The notes beneath the pieces are model-generated. The model ran no database searches. It had not been told where the DNA came from and was given only the letters and a program-made list of their open reading frames with translations. Of a stretch of 64,000 nt of DNA, positions 62,995 through 64,000 are shown one piece after another. A program made the position numbers and the translations under genes. The DNA is from Cheiracanthium punctorium (Eukaryota; Arthropoda; Arachnida; Araneae; Cheiracanthiidae). Every line of letters begins with the position of its first letter. Within the stretch, counting starts at the first letter, position 1. The stretch lies in contig JAWZYV010012284.1 of the NCBI GenBank assembly GCA_038373885.1, positions 310,001-374,000 on the forward strand. Reading direction: 5' to 3'.

Positions 62995-64000
62995 ACATTC
63001 AGTTTATCAGTGTTTTTATTATTATATTTTTAACTGTTTTTAAAAGATAATCGACGAAAAATCTCTTCCAAGTATCCCTTTAAAATGTCTTTCTATCAGT
63101 CTTCACAAAATTGTGTATACTAGCAGGAATCAGAGCTTTTTTTCTGCAATGCAACGTAATAGGCCAAAGCACCACGTTGACGTTTTCAGAGGCGGGTGGA
63201 GGGGGATCCCTAATTTAAACAAAGCGATAGTTGCAGAAATTATAAGTTATTGCAGTTATTTAATACTAGCTGAAGTACCCGTCGTTGATGGGTTAGTACT
63301 GAATGGAAATTTCCATTCAGTAAAGAAGGAGAACTTTCGTCAGCATTGTAGGAGTACACAGAATGGATGTAGTATGTTGCCAAAGTAAAGAAAGCGAAGT
63401 TATAATTTTTATGTATTGTTAAAATATTACAGGTTAGAGAGTAACTAAGTAATATCATTTCATTCGCTTTAGTCGTAATCATGTGATGCGCGAACGAATA
63501 TTTATGCATATTGAAATAATTTTTTGCAAAATCCAAAATCTAATCAATATTTTTGAAAAATTGGAAACCAAGAATGTAAGTTGAGTGACAACCTATCATG
63601 TCACCCAATTTCGTTTCATTCCCTGCAGTCTTTATTTCGTGATTCTGGAACAAAGTCGTTATTACGCGATGCTTGAATAACCGCCGAATAATGCTTGAAT
63701 AAACGCGAAATATAACCGCATTTCGGGAGAATTTTCACAAAGTCTCAAAATCTAATAAAAATGTTTAAAATATTGGACACCTATACTTTATGTTGAGCAG
63801 CAACCTATCATGTGACCAAATTTCATATCATTCGCTTTAGTCGTTATTACATAATGCGTGAACAAAAATTCACCCAGTTTGAAACGATTTTCGCAAAATC
63901 CCAAAATCTGATCGATTTTTTTAAGTGCTTATAGTTTAAGGTGACCACCTATCATTTCATCAAATACCATTTTTTCACCTTTGCAGTTATTACGTGATTT
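62995..64000. repeat. Start of a diverged repeat array running off the window
   Basis: From about 63400, related blocks recur with 145-215 bp spacing: ATTCGCTTTAGTCGTAATCA at 63463, a weaker TTCCCTGCAGTCTTTATTTC at 63618, ATTCGCTTTAGTCGTTATTA at 63831 and ACCTTTGCAGTTATTACGTG at 63977. CAACCTATCATGTxACCxAA words alternate with them. 63266-63320 has ACTAGCTGAAGTACCCGTCG followed by the perfect palindrome at 63299-63320. This looks like degenerate retroelement or SINE tails. No gene is seen. Confidence 0.45.
63299..63320. repeat. 22-bp perfect palindrome
   Basis: CTGAATGGAAATTTCCATTC followed by AG reads identically on both strands. It sits at the head of the repeat array. Confidence 0.85.

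Overview
The window is AT-rich animal genomic DNA dominated by long introns and transposon remnants. It carries the 3' part of one multi-exon cell-surface receptor gene on the plus strand. The deduced protein (Ig domains, one fibronectin-III domain, a single transmembrane helix, a short cytoplasmic tail) matches the Sidestep family of immunoglobulin-superfamily receptors, which is characteristic of arthropods. Together with the mix of Tc1/mariner, hAT, piggyBac and Penelope-like elements, this suggests an arthropod, perhaps a chelicerate such as a spider. The species-level guess is inference.

Layout. 1-9622: intron or 5' flank of the receptor gene, with a TA-flanked inverted-repeat element (3660-4488), a hAT-type MITE with an 8-bp target duplication (5713-6038), a diverged tandem duplication (6377-7243) and a possible minus-strand exon (8801-8964). 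9623-44356: eleven coding exons of the Sidestep-like gene (Ig2 in two exons, Ig3, Ig4, Ig5, FN3, transmembrane, four cytoplasmic exons), 685 complete codons plus the stop. The signal peptide and Ig1 must lie upstream of the window. Its introns hold a nearly intact Tc1 transposon (18115-19619), Penelope-like retroelement remnants, a solo LTR (21795-22030), several MITEs, a SINE-like repeat, a dead mariner copy and a deleted Tc1 copy. 44357-60435: 3' flank with a long-TIR mariner derivative, a decayed Tc1 transposase and a small hAT MITE, otherwise unique AT-rich DNA. 60436-62990: a complete-ended but frameshifted piggyBac element flanked by TTAA. 63100-64000: start of a diverged repeat array.

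Most interesting signal: a family of short hammerhead-ribozyme-like motifs. Copies at 17841-17879, 32923-32961 and 42192-42231 lie on the minus strand, with a truncated fourth at 43184-43225 and a degenerate plus-strand arm at 33054-33106. They share a two-base-pair stem III with a four-nucleotide loop, an extra A after the CUGANGA box and a related downstream flank. At two loci they lie downstream, in minus-strand sense, of a reading frame resembling the C-terminal endonuclease end of Penelope-like retroelements. At 42.2-44.1 kb two copies stand head to tail, and their junction falls within three nucleotides of the predicted ribozyme cleavage site. A separate, differently built hammerhead-like motif is at 11490-11535.
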